In this document: piece by piece, positions 50,684-59,070 of the stretch
Layout of the letters: each line of letters begins with the position of its first letter
How positions within the stretch are numbered: the first letter of the stretch is position 1
Source of the DNA: Flavobacterium psychrophilum
GTDB lineage: Bacteria; Bacteroidota; Bacteroidia; Flavobacteriales; Flavobacteriaceae
Assembly (NCBI GenBank): GCA_945860385.1
Contig: CAMAQD010000007.1
Location: forward strand, 1 to 64,000
Length of the DNA stretch: 64,000 bases
Direction of reading: 5' to 3'
Translations under genes and position numbers: made by a program
Notes under the pieces: generated by a model
Database searches by the model: none
Told to the model about the DNA's origin: nothing
What the model saw: the letters and a program-made list of their open reading frames with translations, nothing else

Positions 50684-51619
50684 TTATTTCACTAATGAGC
50701 CATTGTAATAGGCTATTTCACTGGTAATTTTTCCGCTTTTGTCAACATTGTGCTGGTAATGTATAGGTAACGAAATTTCTTTTTTGTCCGATTTGCGAAT
50801 CAATCGCCAGGTCCACCAGGAATATACCACACCCGAATCTCCTAATTCATAATGCATATAATCCGGATAACCAACGACTTCCAATGCAACGATATCAAAC
50901 GCATCCATAACTTTCTTGTCAACTGCTTTTTGTTCATCCAGTGTCAATGATTTGTTGTCCGTGCTGTTGATGTCCATAAAAACGGCATCGTTAGCAAAAT
51001 AGCTGTAACTTTTATTGAGATCTTTATGCTCAAAAGCGAACAGCATATTTTTTACGTTGTTGATGTTTTGGTGACGGTTATAAATCGTTCCATTGGTTCT
51101 TTCGCTGTAGCTTTCATCTATTTCGTCAAAGACCTGAGGATTGTCATAGATGAAGATAGTTTTAATTTTATTGGCTTTATTGATGACGAATGATCGGTGC
51201 AAATTCATATCTATTTTCACACCCGTTTTTTTATGAACCCCTTTGACTTCGTCCCACGATTGAACCCAAACCACATCTTTTAGAGCATCATCTTTATATT
51301 CGATGGCATCAGGATAGGCTCCGTTTGCTGGTTTGATTGCGAAATAATCAATACTTTCCCGCCAAGATTTTATTCGTTTTAAAAAAGCTGTTTTATCTTG
51401 ACCTTTGCTATATTGATTGTCTGTAGTGGAATTGTACGCTCTAAAATCGTCTGCCAAAAAAGCATCTAATTTATTTAAGTCTCCACTATTAACTGTTTTT
51501 GTATACTCATCGACCACATCAATAGCAGGATGATTTATGTAAACGGTTCCATTTGATTTTTTCTGTGCGTAACTAATAAACACAGTTAAAAATAATGCTA
51601 ACAACGATAATTTTTTCAT
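50684..51619 (-). CDS. Secreted protein with two SnoaL/NTF2-like domains
   Basis: 311 residues with a signal peptide (LLALFLTVFISYAQ). Two NTF2-like cone domains appear in tandem: about 28-170 (VVDEYTKTVNSGDLNKLDAFLADDFRAYN) and about 180-305 (NVKNMLFAFEHKDLNKSYSYFANDAVFMD). Each starts with the family's helix-turn and (F/L)xxDxxF pattern. The fold binds small hydrophobic ligands or acts as a polyketide cyclase or isomerase, and no catalytic residues can be assigned. It follows another SnoaL-like gene on the same strand, suggesting that they handle the same compound. Confidence 0.75.
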   Translation of the reverse strand: MKKLSLLALFLTVFISYAQKKSNGTVYINHPAIDVVDEYTKTVNSGDLNKLDAFLADDFRAYNSTTDNQYSKGQDKTAFLKRIKSWRESIDYFAIKPANGAYPDAIEYKDDALKDVVWVQSWDEVKGVHKKTGVKIDMNLHRSFVINKANKIKTIFIYDNPQVFDEIDESYSERTNGTIYNRHQNINNVKNMLFAFEHKDLNKSYSYFANDAVFMDINSTDNKSLTLDEQKAVDKKVMDAFDIVALEVVGYPDYMHYELGDSGVVYSWWTWRLIRKSDKKEISLPIHYQHNVDKSGKITSEIAYYNGSLVK

Positions 51620-51658
51620 AGAATTAATTTTTTATTTGTTTTTATTTAAATGCAGATG

Positions 51659-52147
51659 TTACTGTTTTGTAGTTTCAGGTTGTTTTAACATATCGGTAAC
51701 AATTTCAGAATTATCCCAATAACCGTCTTCTCTGACAATTTTTCCGTCAATAAATTGAGCTGTATTGTGAAACGGGATTACATACACTTTTCCAGTAGAT
51801 TTTAATGTACCTGTCCAAACGCCCCAATAGTTTACCCAAGTTTCGTCTCTGTCTGTCACAACCATTTCAATATCTATATCTTCCACTTTATAATCGAATA
51901 ATTTGGCGTCTTCTTTGCTTTTTTCAATGGCTTGAGAAACTGTTTGTGCTTTTTCTTTAACAACATTGTTGGCAATCTTTGCAGTATCAGCATAATGCAA
52001 AGGGTAATCCTCCCAATTTTGTGTTTTATAATCCTCCATTACTTTTTTGTAAGTATCAATTTCTGCCGATTGTTGGGTGTATCGTTGTTTTTGATTGCAA
52101 GAGGTGAAGAACACGATTGCAAGTCCTAATAAAATTATTTTTTTCAT
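51659..52147 (-). CDS. SnoaL/NTF2-like lipoprotein
   Basis: 162 residues from MKKIILLG, with a lipobox at FTSC (Cys17). A TTG-free longer frame to 52177 is possible but adds a non-signal stretch. The domain (about 25-155) has YKVMEDYKTQNWEDYPLHYADTAK near the start and VYVIPFHNTAQFIDGKIVREDGYWDNSEIV near the end, typical of SnoaL-like proteins. It is 40 bp upstream of the tandem NTF2-like gene. Ligand and role are unknown. Confidence 0.75.
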   Translation of the reverse strand: MKKIILLGLAIVFFTSCNQKQRYTQQSAEIDTYKKVMEDYKTQNWEDYPLHYADTAKIANNVVKEKAQTVSQAIEKSKEDAKLFDYKVEDIDIEMVVTDRDETWVNYWGVWTGTLKSTGKVYVIPFHNTAQFIDGKIVREDGYWDNSEIVTDMLKQPETTKQ

Positions 52148-52223
52148 AACAAATAGATTTTTTAATGAAACCAACAAGGGGTCAAAATCTTGTTAGTATT
52201 GAATTTATTATTTTTTAATTTAT

Positions 52224-52943
52224 TTATTTCGAACTCAAATCTGCTCTATAAAAAATTAATTCGCTCCAGTTACCATCGGTATATTCACGAATATTATCAT
52301 TGAAAATAGCCCAAGAACCGTTGCCAAATATTTTTTCGTAGGTGCCTGTAAATGATTTGTGAAATCCTGAGGCTCTTTCTTTTAGACCTTGTTTGTATCT
52401 AGTAGCTATGGCATATTGTGTTGGTCCAGAAGCGCTAGAAGAATATACGGCAACTGTATAACCATCTGCAGACCAAACTGCTTTCAAGTTGTCAATCATA
52501 CTGATTACTTTCGCACCACAACCTGGTTTTGGAAATAGATGTTGTACTTGAACTTTATCTGAATAATCACCCACAGCAACAGTACTTAACGAATCAATGT
52601 AAACAGAATAACCACTGGATCCTTTATCAGTTAAAAAGATAGTTACGCCTTTATTCCAATCGTTGTTGTGCGCTTCGTTGATATCACCACGAATGTCCTC
52701 AGATTCCCATGTTTTTGGACCCTCCACAATATGGTAACCTCCAGCATCTGGTCCTGATTGAATTTGGAATGTACGCCATTTAACATCTCCAGTATGGTAC
52801 TTTTGAGCGTGGCTTCCTAGCGCTTTTTCAAATTCAAGTACTTTGTCTACTTTTGGAAACACACGATTTGTTGAGATCACATTTTTTGCTTGACTTATAC
52901 CAATAAAAGGGATTAGCAATAAGAGAAGAAAAATATTCTTCAT
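52224..52943 (-). CDS. Secreted protein of unknown function
   Basis: 239 residues from MKNIFLLLLLIPFIGISQ, a signal peptide; the in-frame ATG eight codons upstream is less likely. The mature part appears to hold two related alpha/beta segments (about 25-120 and 130-235), the first starting NVISTNRVFPKVDKVLEFEKALG. The layout is reminiscent of dimeric alpha+beta barrel proteins (ABM-like), but I do not recognise the family. It is the first gene of the small minus-strand run after the two-component genes. Confidence 0.6.
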   Translation of the reverse strand: MKNIFLLLLLIPFIGISQAKNVISTNRVFPKVDKVLEFEKALGSHAQKYHTGDVKWRTFQIQSGPDAGGYHIVEGPKTWESEDIRGDINEAHNNDWNKGVTIFLTDKGSSGYSVYIDSLSTVAVGDYSDKVQVQHLFPKPGCGAKVISMIDNLKAVWSADGYTVAVYSSSASGPTQYAIATRYKQGLKERASGFHKSFTGTYEKIFGNGSWAIFNDNIREYTDGNWSELIFYRADLSSK

Positions 52944-53153
52944 CTTGATACAGAAATTGTTGTTCATAATTTATTGTTTTAGAGGTTGTTAGAATAATTA
53001 TTTATTCTTGGTCTAAATAAATGAAATTAGATTTAAAACAATAACAGTTTAGGACGAATAGGGCCAAATAGTGTCCTAATCCTATATTTTATTTATCGGG
53101 GGAATGAAAATAGTGATTAAAATAAGTGAAAATAAAAATTTAGTTTGCGCAGA

Positions 53154-55112
53154 TTAATTTAATTTAAAATCAAAAATAAGTGTGGTTCCATTTTGATTTT
53201 TTTCACTCATAATTCCATTGAGTTGTTCCGTAAGAAGGGAAATAAGTTGTCCTCCAAAACCTGTTCCACGAATAATATCAGTTTTTCCAACACCATTATC
53301 GGAAACTTCTAAATTAAGAATATGGTTATTTTGTTTTTCTAAGTGAATGGTAATTAAACCTTTTTCTCCTTTTGGAAATGCATATTTTATAGTATTAGTC
53401 AACAGTTCATTGACAATTAATCCTAATGGAATAGCGGTGTCAATGTCTAAGTCTATTTTCTCCATTAATATTTTTAACTCGATACGGTTTTCTGTCCCAA
53501 AACTATCTAAAATGCTTTCGCCAAGACTCAAAAAATAATCTTTCATCTCAATGGCACCAGGGTTTTTGCCTAAATATAATTTTTGATGTACAATTCCAAT
53601 CGAATTAATACGTCTTTGTCCTTCCATAATCGCATCTTTTGTTTTAGGATCATCTATTTCTTCGGATTGCAATGACAATAAGCCAGTTACTACTGCTAAA
53701 TTATTTTTCACCCGATGATGAATTTCTTTAAGAAGTAATTCATTTTCTGCATTTTTTTTGTCTAGCAAAAGGTTTTTATTTTTTAAGGCATTATTAAGCG
53801 ATGCTAACTTTTTGTTACTTTTTTGTTTTAACCTGTAATTTCTATAGGAAAACACTAAAAGTATTGCTGCAATAAGAAAAGCTACAATGAAAAAAATTTG
53901 CTGATTCTGCTTATGATGTAGTTTTTTTTCTTGTGTAAGTAAATTAATTTGGAGTTCATTTTCACGCAAACCTCTTCCATTTTTTTCCTTTTCAAAAATT
54001 AAGGACTGATTAAAATATTCTTTAAAATATAGCAGTGCTTTTGGTAAATCCCCTTTTTGTTGGTATGCTTCGCCTAAATATTGCGACATACTTTCTGCTG
54101 CATACCGATTTTTTAAAAATAAATAACCAGTTTTACTTTTTTTATAATTGCTGATGGCTAAGTCATATTGTTTATTCCTCAAGTTCAAATCTGCCAACAA
54201 CCCATAACCGTAAGGGGTAATGCTACTGGTTTTAATTTTGTAATTTTCTAATATTTTCAATGCTTTGACAATGTTTTTTTTTCCTTCTTTATATTGGTTT
54301 TGATTAATTATTGATTGACCAGCAACGGGAGAGGTAATCAGTTCTCTTCCCAGTACAACATAGTACCAAGCGTGGATAATAGGGTTTTTTGCAAATTTTA
54401 GTATTGGTTGGATTTTATTGAGATAATGATAAACAGAGTCAGTGCTTCGTTCCGTATAATAGTTAGTCATTGACCTATAAATAGAAAATAGTTCTATAGG
54501 ATTTTTTGCTTCTCCTGATTTTTGGTAATAGGAAAGGCTTTTTGAAAGATTTTCAAATGCTAATTTTTGTTCCTCAGCTAAATGGTATCTTTCATAAAAA
54601 ACACCTTTATTCATTAAATTTTTTGCAACTAAATCAGGTTTTTTAAAATCCTCGGCAAGCATAAGAGCTTTAGAGAACAGGGCTAAAGATTGTTTGTGTT
54701 CCCCCAATTCAAGTTTTATACTAGACCAATTAATGAGAAAGTTATATTTCAAAAGGTTGTTTTGGGTATTATGGGAAGTTTTAGTAAGGTATGACCACCC
54801 AACATTGACAAGAGAATCTAGTCCAGTTAAAGTATAATTGCAGCTAATGAAATTACTTCTATGTAAATAAATAGTGGCCAAATGTTCATAGGATTGTGGA
54901 GAATTGGCTTGGAGTAAATTGCTGGCTTTGTCATAGTAATAAGCAGAACTATCTCGATTGCACTGTGGCATTTCTTGAAACCATAAGGCTCGATTTAGAT
55001 GTTTTTTACTAAATTCTATAGCAGTTATAGTCGAAAGTTTTTTAGTAGAATTGTTTTGATTGAATCCTTTACTAAATATCAGAAGAAAAATTAAGAGCAA
55101 TTTTTTTTTCAT
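53154..55112 (-). CDS. TPR-containing sensor histidine kinase, HisKA_2 type
   Basis: 652 residues. A signal peptide (LLLIFLLIFSKGFNQ) precedes a periplasmic TPR-like helical sensor (about 30-400), one membrane helix at 406-423, a coiled coil, the HisKA_2 box EIHHRVKNNL with phospho-acceptor His465, and a HATPase domain with NELLTNTIKYAF, DNGVGKT and a TGFGGQL lid. It belongs to the family that signals to LytTR or similar receivers. The response regulator gene is 17 bp upstream on the same strand, so they form a pair. The signal sensed is unknown. Confidence 0.93.
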   Translation of the reverse strand: MKKKLLLIFLLIFSKGFNQNNSTKKLSTITAIEFSKKHLNRALWFQEMPQCNRDSSAYYYDKASNLLQANSPQSYEHLATIYLHRSNFISCNYTLTGLDSLVNVGWSYLTKTSHNTQNNLLKYNFLINWSSIKLELGEHKQSLALFSKALMLAEDFKKPDLVAKNLMNKGVFYERYHLAEEQKLAFENLSKSLSYYQKSGEAKNPIELFSIYRSMTNYYTERSTDSVYHYLNKIQPILKFAKNPIIHAWYYVVLGRELITSPVAGQSIINQNQYKEGKKNIVKALKILENYKIKTSSITPYGYGLLADLNLRNKQYDLAISNYKKSKTGYLFLKNRYAAESMSQYLGEAYQQKGDLPKALLYFKEYFNQSLIFEKEKNGRGLRENELQINLLTQEKKLHHKQNQQIFFIVAFLIAAILLVFSYRNYRLKQKSNKKLASLNNALKNKNLLLDKKNAENELLLKEIHHRVKNNLAVVTGLLSLQSEEIDDPKTKDAIMEGQRRINSIGIVHQKLYLGKNPGAIEMKDYFLSLGESILDSFGTENRIELKILMEKIDLDIDTAIPLGLIVNELLTNTIKYAFPKGEKGLITIHLEKQNNHILNLEVSDNGVGKTDIIRGTGFGGQLISLLTEQLNGIMSEKNQNGTTLIFDFKLN

Positions 55113-55129
55113 ACTAAGGATTGTAAAAA

Positions 55130-55873
55130 CTACACTTTTTGGATGTGAAGAAGTAATTTTTTCTTTAAATCAGCACTTATAGGGATAGCTTTTTTGGCAA
55201 TAACTACGTGACTGGTAGCAATTTCATCTATGTGTTCAAGATTAACAATAAATGAGCGATGAATACGCATTAAGTTATTAGAAGTAAGTTTTTCTTCCAG
55301 ATATTTCAAGGTGGTAACAAGCAGGTGTTCCTTATCTAGACAATGAATCTTGCAATAATTTCGTTCTGCTTCTATATATAGAATTTTATTGATACAAACT
55401 TTTACCATTTTATCGTGACTCCGAACAAAAATACAATCACTTAAAATATAAGGTTCTTCTGAATTCAAATCCAAGCCTTTTTCTCTAAGTTGCTCTTCTT
55501 GAACTCGAAGTAGTGATAGCTCAATGGCACGTTGTAAATCTAATTTTTTGAATGGCTTTGAAATAAAAGCATAAGGATTAGTCGCTTTTGCTCTTTCAAA
55601 ATGAACTTCGTCTGAGTTGGCGGTCAAATAAATGATGGGGATTTTATAGTCTTTTTGAATTAGATGAGTCAATTCTATTCCGTCATAATTTCCTTTTAAA
55701 TTGATATCCATCAAAATAATATCGGGAATATACTTTAAAAGATGGGACAAAACTTCTTCGGCTTTTGAAATAATTCCAGTTACTTCATAGCCCAAATGGG
55801 TAAGCTGCAAAGAAATATTTGCCGCAATTATCATTTCATCCTCTACTATCAAAACGGTATTATTTTTACTCAT
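55130..55873 (-). CDS. LytTR-family response regulator
   Basis: 247 residues. Receiver domain (1-120) with acidic pair Glu11/Asp12, phospho-acceptor Asp56 (ILMDINLKG) and Lys in SKPFKK. The C-terminal LytTR DNA-binding domain (about 145-245) has VKVCINKILYIEAERNYCKIHC and MRIHRSFIVNLEHI. It is paired with the downstream TPR histidine kinase. LytTR regulators bind imperfect direct repeats; the small secreted-protein genes downstream are possible targets, but no binding site was proved. Confidence 0.94.
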   Translation of the reverse strand: MSKNNTVLIVEDEMIIAANISLQLTHLGYEVTGIISKAEEVLSHLLKYIPDIILMDINLKGNYDGIELTHLIQKDYKIPIIYLTANSDEVHFERAKATNPYAFISKPFKKLDLQRAIELSLLRVQEEQLREKGLDLNSEEPYILSDCIFVRSHDKMVKVCINKILYIEAERNYCKIHCLDKEHLLVTTLKYLEEKLTSNNLMRIHRSFIVNLEHIDEIATSHVVIAKKAIPISADLKKKLLLHIQKV

Positions 55874-56051
55874 ATAAGCTTGTTTGACTTAAATAGATTA
55901 AAAAAAATGCAGGTTAATTTGATGCTGGATGACTTGGGGGCAATCTTATAATTTGTAAATATAATAAAAACTATTTAATTGTAAATAAGAAGATTAAAGA
56001 TGATACTACTTTATTTTTCCAAATAAAAACGGTGAAAAGTATCTTTTTGCT

Positions 56052-56138
56052 CACTATTTTATTGACTTTTATAATCTTTAAAATAGTGGCAATTAATTGC
56101 CAAACAAATACTTTCAGGCGATCTTACTTTGGCGCCAA
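56052..56138. repeat. Cluster of palindromes in the 431-bp gap between the RR and nadC genes
   Basis: Three perfect inverted repeats are packed together: CACTATTTT/AAAATAGTG (56052-56060 and 56080-56088), TGGCAATTAATTGCCA (56087-56102) and TTGGCGCCAA (56129-56138). The gap 55874-56304 lies between divergent genes and holds no open frame I support. The palindromes may be operators for one or both sides. Confidence 0.6.
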
Positions 56139-56304
56139 GAATTGATTTTAAGTTTTAGTTGTAATGGTTTTGCTATAAATTTACTGCTACAAAACTGCAA
56201 CAATGAGTAAACTGAAATGGTGTATTTTTCTGAAATTCCATATCTTCAAATTTTCTATTGACCAAATAAAATCATACTTTAGCATTCTATAAATTGATAC
56301 CAAA

Positions 56305-57162
56305 ATGATTACCGAAAAACAATTTAACAAGGAACTACAACTCATTATTCAAAATTCCATTCGGGAGGATGTTGGCGATGGCGATCACAGTTCTTTGGCC
56401 TGTATTCCAGTTTCAGCCACAGGAAAAGCAAAACTCATTGTTAAAGAAGATGGCATTATTGCGGGTGTGGCTTTCGCAAAAATGATTTTCGAATATGTCG
56501 ATAGCAATTTAAAAGTAGAAACATTTATAAACGATGGAACTCCTGTAAAAAAAGGCGATGTGGTTTTTCATGTTTCAGGAAGTTCGCAAGCCATTCTCAA
56601 ATCTGAAAGATTGGTTCTAAATTCGATGCAAAGGATGAGTGCCATTGCCACAAAAACTAAAAGTTATGTGAATTTGCTTGAAGGAACCAAAACTCAAATT
56701 CTGGATACACGCAAAACTACACCTGGATTCCGAGCTTGCGAAAAATGGGCAGTAAAAATTGGTGGAGGTGAAAACCACCGTTTTGCACTGTATGATATGA
56801 TTATGCTTAAGGACAATCATATTGATTTTGCGGGTGGAATTACATTGGCCATAGCCAAAACTAAAGCTTATCTCAAAGAAAATAATTTAGACTTAAAAAT
56901 CATCGTCGAAGCCAGAGATCTTGACGAAATCAAAGAGATTCTCGAAACTGATGGCATTTACAGAATTCTGATAGACAATCTTAATTTTGAAGACACCAAA
57001 AAAGCAGTAGCCATGATTGGTGACAAATGTCAAACAGAATCTTCAGGAAATATAAACGAAAATACGATTCGCAGTTATGCCGAGTGCGGTGTTGATTTTA
57101 TTTCCTCGGGAGCACTGACACATTCAATTTATAACATGGATTTAAGTTTGAAAGCTTTTTAA
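56305..57162 (+). CDS. nadC: Nicotinate-nucleotide diphosphorylase (quinolinate phosphoribosyltransferase)
   Basis: 285 residues, the usual length. NadC converts quinolinate and PRPP to nicotinate mononucleotide in de novo NAD synthesis. Conserved parts seen: EDVGDGDHSS near the start, LNSMQRMSAIAT, the substrate-binding DTRKTTPGFR with KWAVKIGGGENHR, MLKDNH, and SSGNINENTIRSYAECGVDFISSGALTHS at the end. It precedes menA on the same strand by 87 bp, but the two pathways are unrelated. Confidence 0.97.
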   Translation: MITEKQFNKELQLIIQNSIREDVGDGDHSSLACIPVSATGKAKLIVKEDGIIAGVAFAKMIFEYVDSNLKVETFINDGTPVKKGDVVFHVSGSSQAILKSERLVLNSMQRMSAIATKTKSYVNLLEGTKTQILDTRKTTPGFRACEKWAVKIGGGENHRFALYDMIMLKDNHIDFAGGITLAIAKTKAYLKENNLDLKIIVEARDLDEIKEILETDGIYRILIDNLNFEDTKKAVAMIGDKCQTESSGNINENTIRSYAECGVDFISSGALTHSIYNMDLSLKAF

Positions 57163-57249
57163 TTAAAATAGCAGTTAGGGTATTATCAAATGTAAGCTCC
57201 TAAACCTTTAAATATTATCCTCAAATTCTTAATACTTAATAAATACATA

Positions 57250-58212
57250 ATGAAACATTGGATTCAAGCCGCACGATTAAGAACTTTACCCTTATCGGTT
57301 TCCGGAATAATTGTGGGAAGTATGTATGCTTTAGCCTATCCAACGGATACTATTCTTACTCCAACCGAAGTTTTCAATTGGCGAATATTTGGATATGCTA
57401 TTCTGACTACATTGGGATTGCAAATCCTGTCCAATTTTGCCAACGATTACGGCGATGGAATGAAAGGAACCGATAACGAGGATAGAATTGGCCCCAAACG
57501 AGCCATACAAAGTGGTGTAATTTCGCCAGAAGCTATGAAACGCGCTATAATTATCACTTCTGTATTGACACTCATTTCGGCAATGTTGTTGATTTATTTT
57601 GCTTTTAGAGATACCAACTTGGGATATTCCTTGTTCTATTTAGTTTTAGGAATTTTGGCGATTGCTTCGGCGATTCGCTACACAGTAGGCGATACAGCTT
57701 ACGGATATCGAGGTTTTGGCGATGCATTTGTGTTTGTTTTTTTTGGATTGGTAAGCACTTTGGGAGTTAATTTTCTATATTCAAAACAAATAGAATTCGA
57801 TTTGTTTTTGCCAGCAATAGCAATCGGATTTTTGAGTGTCGGGGTCTTGAATCTGAATAATATGCGTGACGAAGCCTCCGACAGAAAATCGAATAAAAAC
57901 ACCATAGTGGTAAAAATCGGCACAGCCAAAGCAAAGAAATACCATTATTTTCTAGTAGTTTCGGCGATGGTTTTGGTGCTTATCTTTGCGATTAATACTA
58001 ATTTCCGCTTCGATCAATACTTATTTGTATTGGCGTATATACCTTTAGTGAAACATTTGGTTACCGTTTATAAAAACCAAGAGCAGAAATTATTAGACCC
58101 CGAATTAAAGAAATTAGCTTTGAGTACTTTTGCACTTTCCATTCTTTTAGCAATATGTATGATTTCATTGATACAAGACGTTATTGTTAATCTATTCTTT
58201 GGAGGAAGATAG
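57250..58212 (+). CDS. menA: 1,4-dihydroxy-2-naphthoate polyprenyltransferase
   Basis: 320 residues with about nine membrane helices. The UbiA superfamily aspartate motifs are seen as NFANDYGDGMKGTDNEDRIGPKR (split over about 62-84) and LNNMRDEASDRKSNKNT (about 202-218). The N-terminus WIQAARLRTLPLSVSGIIVG is typical of MenA. The enzyme prenylates DHNA in menaquinone synthesis, the respiratory quinone of flavobacteria. menC, another pathway gene, lies 2.6 kb downstream on the same strand. Confidence 0.96.
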   Translation: MKHWIQAARLRTLPLSVSGIIVGSMYALAYPTDTILTPTEVFNWRIFGYAILTTLGLQILSNFANDYGDGMKGTDNEDRIGPKRAIQSGVISPEAMKRAIIITSVLTLISAMLLIYFAFRDTNLGYSLFYLVLGILAIASAIRYTVGDTAYGYRGFGDAFVFVFFGLVSTLGVNFLYSKQIEFDLFLPAIAIGFLSVGVLNLNNMRDEASDRKSNKNTIVVKIGTAKAKKYHYFLVVSAMVLVLIFAINTNFRFDQYLFVLAYIPLVKHLVTVYKNQEQKLLDPELKKLALSTFALSILLAICMISLIQDVIVNLFFGGR

Positions 58213-58289
58213 AATTGATATAGAGTTAAAAGGTTAAGAATTTAAAGGTTTAAATAGGATTTAAATTAATATTTATAACATAGACACAG

Positions 58290-58967
58290 ATGAAAATAAC
58301 ATTTTATGGTCACGCGGCATTGGGAATCGAAGTGGGTGGCAAACACATTCTGGTTGATCCTTATATTTCGGCAAATCCTAGTGCTTCGCACATCAATATC
58401 AACGAGCTTCAAGCCGATTATATTCTTTTGACTCATGCTCACGGAGACCACATTCTCGATGTCGAATACATAGCTGGGAGAACCAACGCTGTAATCGTTT
58501 CGAATTACGAAATCGCCACACATTTTGGCGAAAAAGGCTTTAAATCTCATCCAATGAATCACGGCGGAAGTTGGAATTTCGACTTCGGAAAAGTGAAATA
58601 CGTCAATGCTGTACATTCAAGTTCTTTTCCAGACGGAAGTTATGGTGGGAATCCAGGCGGTTTTGTCATCGAAGGCGAGCACAAAAACATTTATATTGCG
58701 GGTGATACAGCCCTTACAATGGATATGAAACTTATCCCGATGCGAACCAAACTCGACTTGGCTATTCTTCCCATTGGCAACAATTTCACGATGGATGTCG
58801 AGGATGCTATTCTGGCTTCAGATTTCGTAGAATGTGATAAAATATTGGGCTCACACTACGATACTTTTGGCTACATCGAAATCAACCACGAAGAAGCCAT
58901 TCGTAAGTTTTTCAATAAAGGCAAAGATTTAATGCTGCTGGAAATTGGCGAAAGCATAGAATTGTAA
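58290..58967 (+). CDS. UPF0173-family metal-dependent hydrolase
   Basis: 225 residues with a metallo-beta-lactamase fold: THAHGDHILD (HxHxDH-type metal motif, about 49-58), MNHGGSWNF, IYIAGDTALTMDM with the bridging Asp, and GSHYDTFGYI at the end. This matches UPF0173 proteins such as the YtkL family. No substrate is known. It lies between menA and a TPR protein gene in a conserved-looking run, so a link with quinone metabolism is possible but unproved. Confidence 0.93.
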   Translation: MKITFYGHAALGIEVGGKHILVDPYISANPSASHININELQADYILLTHAHGDHILDVEYIAGRTNAVIVSNYEIATHFGEKGFKSHPMNHGGSWNFDFGKVKYVNAVHSSSFPDGSYGGNPGGFVIEGEHKNIYIAGDTALTMDMKLIPMRTKLDLAILPIGNNFTMDVEDAILASDFVECDKILGSHYDTFGYIEINHEEAIRKFFNKGKDLMLLEIGESIEL

Positions 58968-58971
58968 TTTT

Positions 58972-59060
58972 CAGGAGCTATTTCCTGCTGTCCACTATAT
59001 CTCTTGTGGCGAACCCCGCCACAAGAGGATGCCGTTCCCATCAGGGCTAGGGCAATCAAC
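58972..59060. repeat. Structured intergenic repeat, possible flavobacterial RNA element
   Basis: The gap after the UPF0173 gene contains CAGGAGCTATTTCCTG (stem CAGGA/TCCTG, 58972-58987), a perfect 11-bp stem (CTCTTGTGGCG at 59001-59011 with CGCCACAAGAG at 59017-59027) and the tail GATGCCGTTCCCATCAGGGC. The block AGGAGCTATTTCC, a variable hairpin, then GATGCCG and CAGGGCTAGGG is, from memory, a widespread intergenic repeat in Flavobacterium genomes. It has a higher GC content than its surroundings. It may be a mobile hairpin element or an RNA structure. Confidence 0.65.
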
Positions 59061-59070
59061 ACTTAACAAA

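Noticed and set aside
57163..57249. Riboswitch before menA
   Set aside because: The 87-bp gap shows no conserved fold and no known riboswitch controls menA.
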